Part shown: positions 5,273-5,595 of the stretch, in pieces
Numbering within the stretch: position 1 is the first letter of the stretch
Layout of the letters: each line of letters opens with the position of its first letter
Assembly (NCBI GenBank): GCA_030690515.1
Contig: JAUYGP010000398.1
Span: 1-5,595 of the forward strand
Length of the DNA: 5,595 bases
From: Giesbergeria sp.
GTDB taxonomy: Bacteria > Pseudomonadota > Gammaproteobacteria > Burkholderiales > Burkholderiaceae_C
Reading direction: 5' to 3'
Made by a program: the position numbers and the translations under genes
The notes under the pieces: model-generated
Databases searched by the model: none
What the model was told of the DNA's origin: nothing
The model's input: the letters and a program-made list of their open reading frames with translations, nothing else

Positions 5273-5595
5273 TCAATGGGATGGCGTTCCGCCTTGCTCC
5301 GCGGATTCTTGCGCCACGCTGGTGCGGGCGCCGGGCACGGACTTGCGCGCCAGCAGCGAATACATGGTGGGCACCACGAACAGGGTGAGCACCGTCCCCA
5401 GGCTCATGCCGCCCACAATCACCCAGCCGATCTGCATCCGGCTTTCGGCCCCAGCGCCGGTGGCCAGCGCCAGTGGAATGGCCCCCAGCACCATGGCTCC
5501 GGTGGTCATCAAAATGGGGCGCAGGCGCTGGGCCGACGCTTTGATCAGCGCATCGATCATCTCCACCCCCTGCTCCCGCAACTGGTTGGTGAATT
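5273..5595 (-). CDS. RND (HAE1/AcrB-type) efflux pump inner-membrane subunit, C-terminal end
   Basis: The last 106 complete codons of a gene that enters from the right edge. The frame is open to the edge, so the true start lies outside and the TTG at 5581 is not a start. The peptide shows the typical end of AcrB/MexB-like proton-driven transporters. FTNQLREQG is followed by a RLRPILMTTGAMVLGAIPLAL membrane segment and the GAGAESRMQIGW loop. A final membrane helix ends in TLFVVPTMYSLL, and a short hydrophilic tail of about 25 residues closes the protein. These pumps span the inner membrane and work with a periplasmic adaptor and an outer-membrane channel to expel drugs, solvents or metals. The conserved RLRPILMTT and GAxAESR segments favour the hydrophobe/multidrug (HAE1) branch over the heavy-metal branch. 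Adaptor and channel genes are not in view. The gene converges on phaC with a 72-base gap. Confidence 0.92.
   Translation of the reverse strand, partial: FTNQLREQGVEMIDALIKASAQRLRPILMTTGAMVLGAIPLALATGAGAESRMQIGWVIVGGMSLGTVLTLFVVPTMYSLLARKSVPGARTSVAQESAEQGGTPSH

Overview
The window reads as GC-rich chromosomal DNA (about two thirds G+C by eye) from a betaproteobacterium, most likely a member of the Comamonadaceae such as Acidovorax or a relative. Three things point there: the codon use, the resemblance of the encoded proteins to families as I recall them from that group, and a small double-hairpin intergenic element near the right end that resembles a repeat I remember as abundant in those genomes. 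No database search was possible. I see no mobile element, CRISPR array, tRNA or rRNA gene, and no gene-less stretch exceeds 160 bases.

Left part (1-1207): the 5' end of a TonB-dependent outer-membrane receptor gene runs leftward off the window. It is divergent from a gene for a Crp/Fnr-family regulator. The 63-bp gap holds a Fur-box-like sequence, a candidate sigma-70 promoter for the regulator, and an Fnr/Dnr-like palindrome that overlaps the regulator's start codon. The layout suggests joint control of receptor and regulator by iron (Fur) and by the regulator itself or a relative.

Middle (1215-3259, minus strand): a two-gene operon encodes an FMN-dependent nitroreductase of SagB/ThcOx type and, after a 4-base ATGA overlap, a phenylacetate-CoA-ligase-type (PaaK/CapK-like) adenylate-forming enzyme. 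The ligase gene converges on the regulator gene with only 7 bases between them. This pair is the least familiar part of the window, and its substrate cannot be read from the sequence.

Right part (3260-5595): a 159-bp divergent promoter region separates that operon from a rightward gene for a class I-like polyhydroxyalkanoate (PHA) synthase with an intact Cys-Asp-His triad. An acyl-CoA-forming enzyme opposite a PHA synthase would make sense if the ligase supplies acyl-CoA, but that is inference. After the double-hairpin repeat comes the 3' end of an RND multidrug-type efflux pump gene, which converges on phaC and enters from the right edge.

Most of the window consists of recognisable families. 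The points worth a second look are the regulatory layering at 437-513, the cysteine-rich regulator, the nitroreductase-ligase pair and its divergent arrangement with phaC, and the repeat element.
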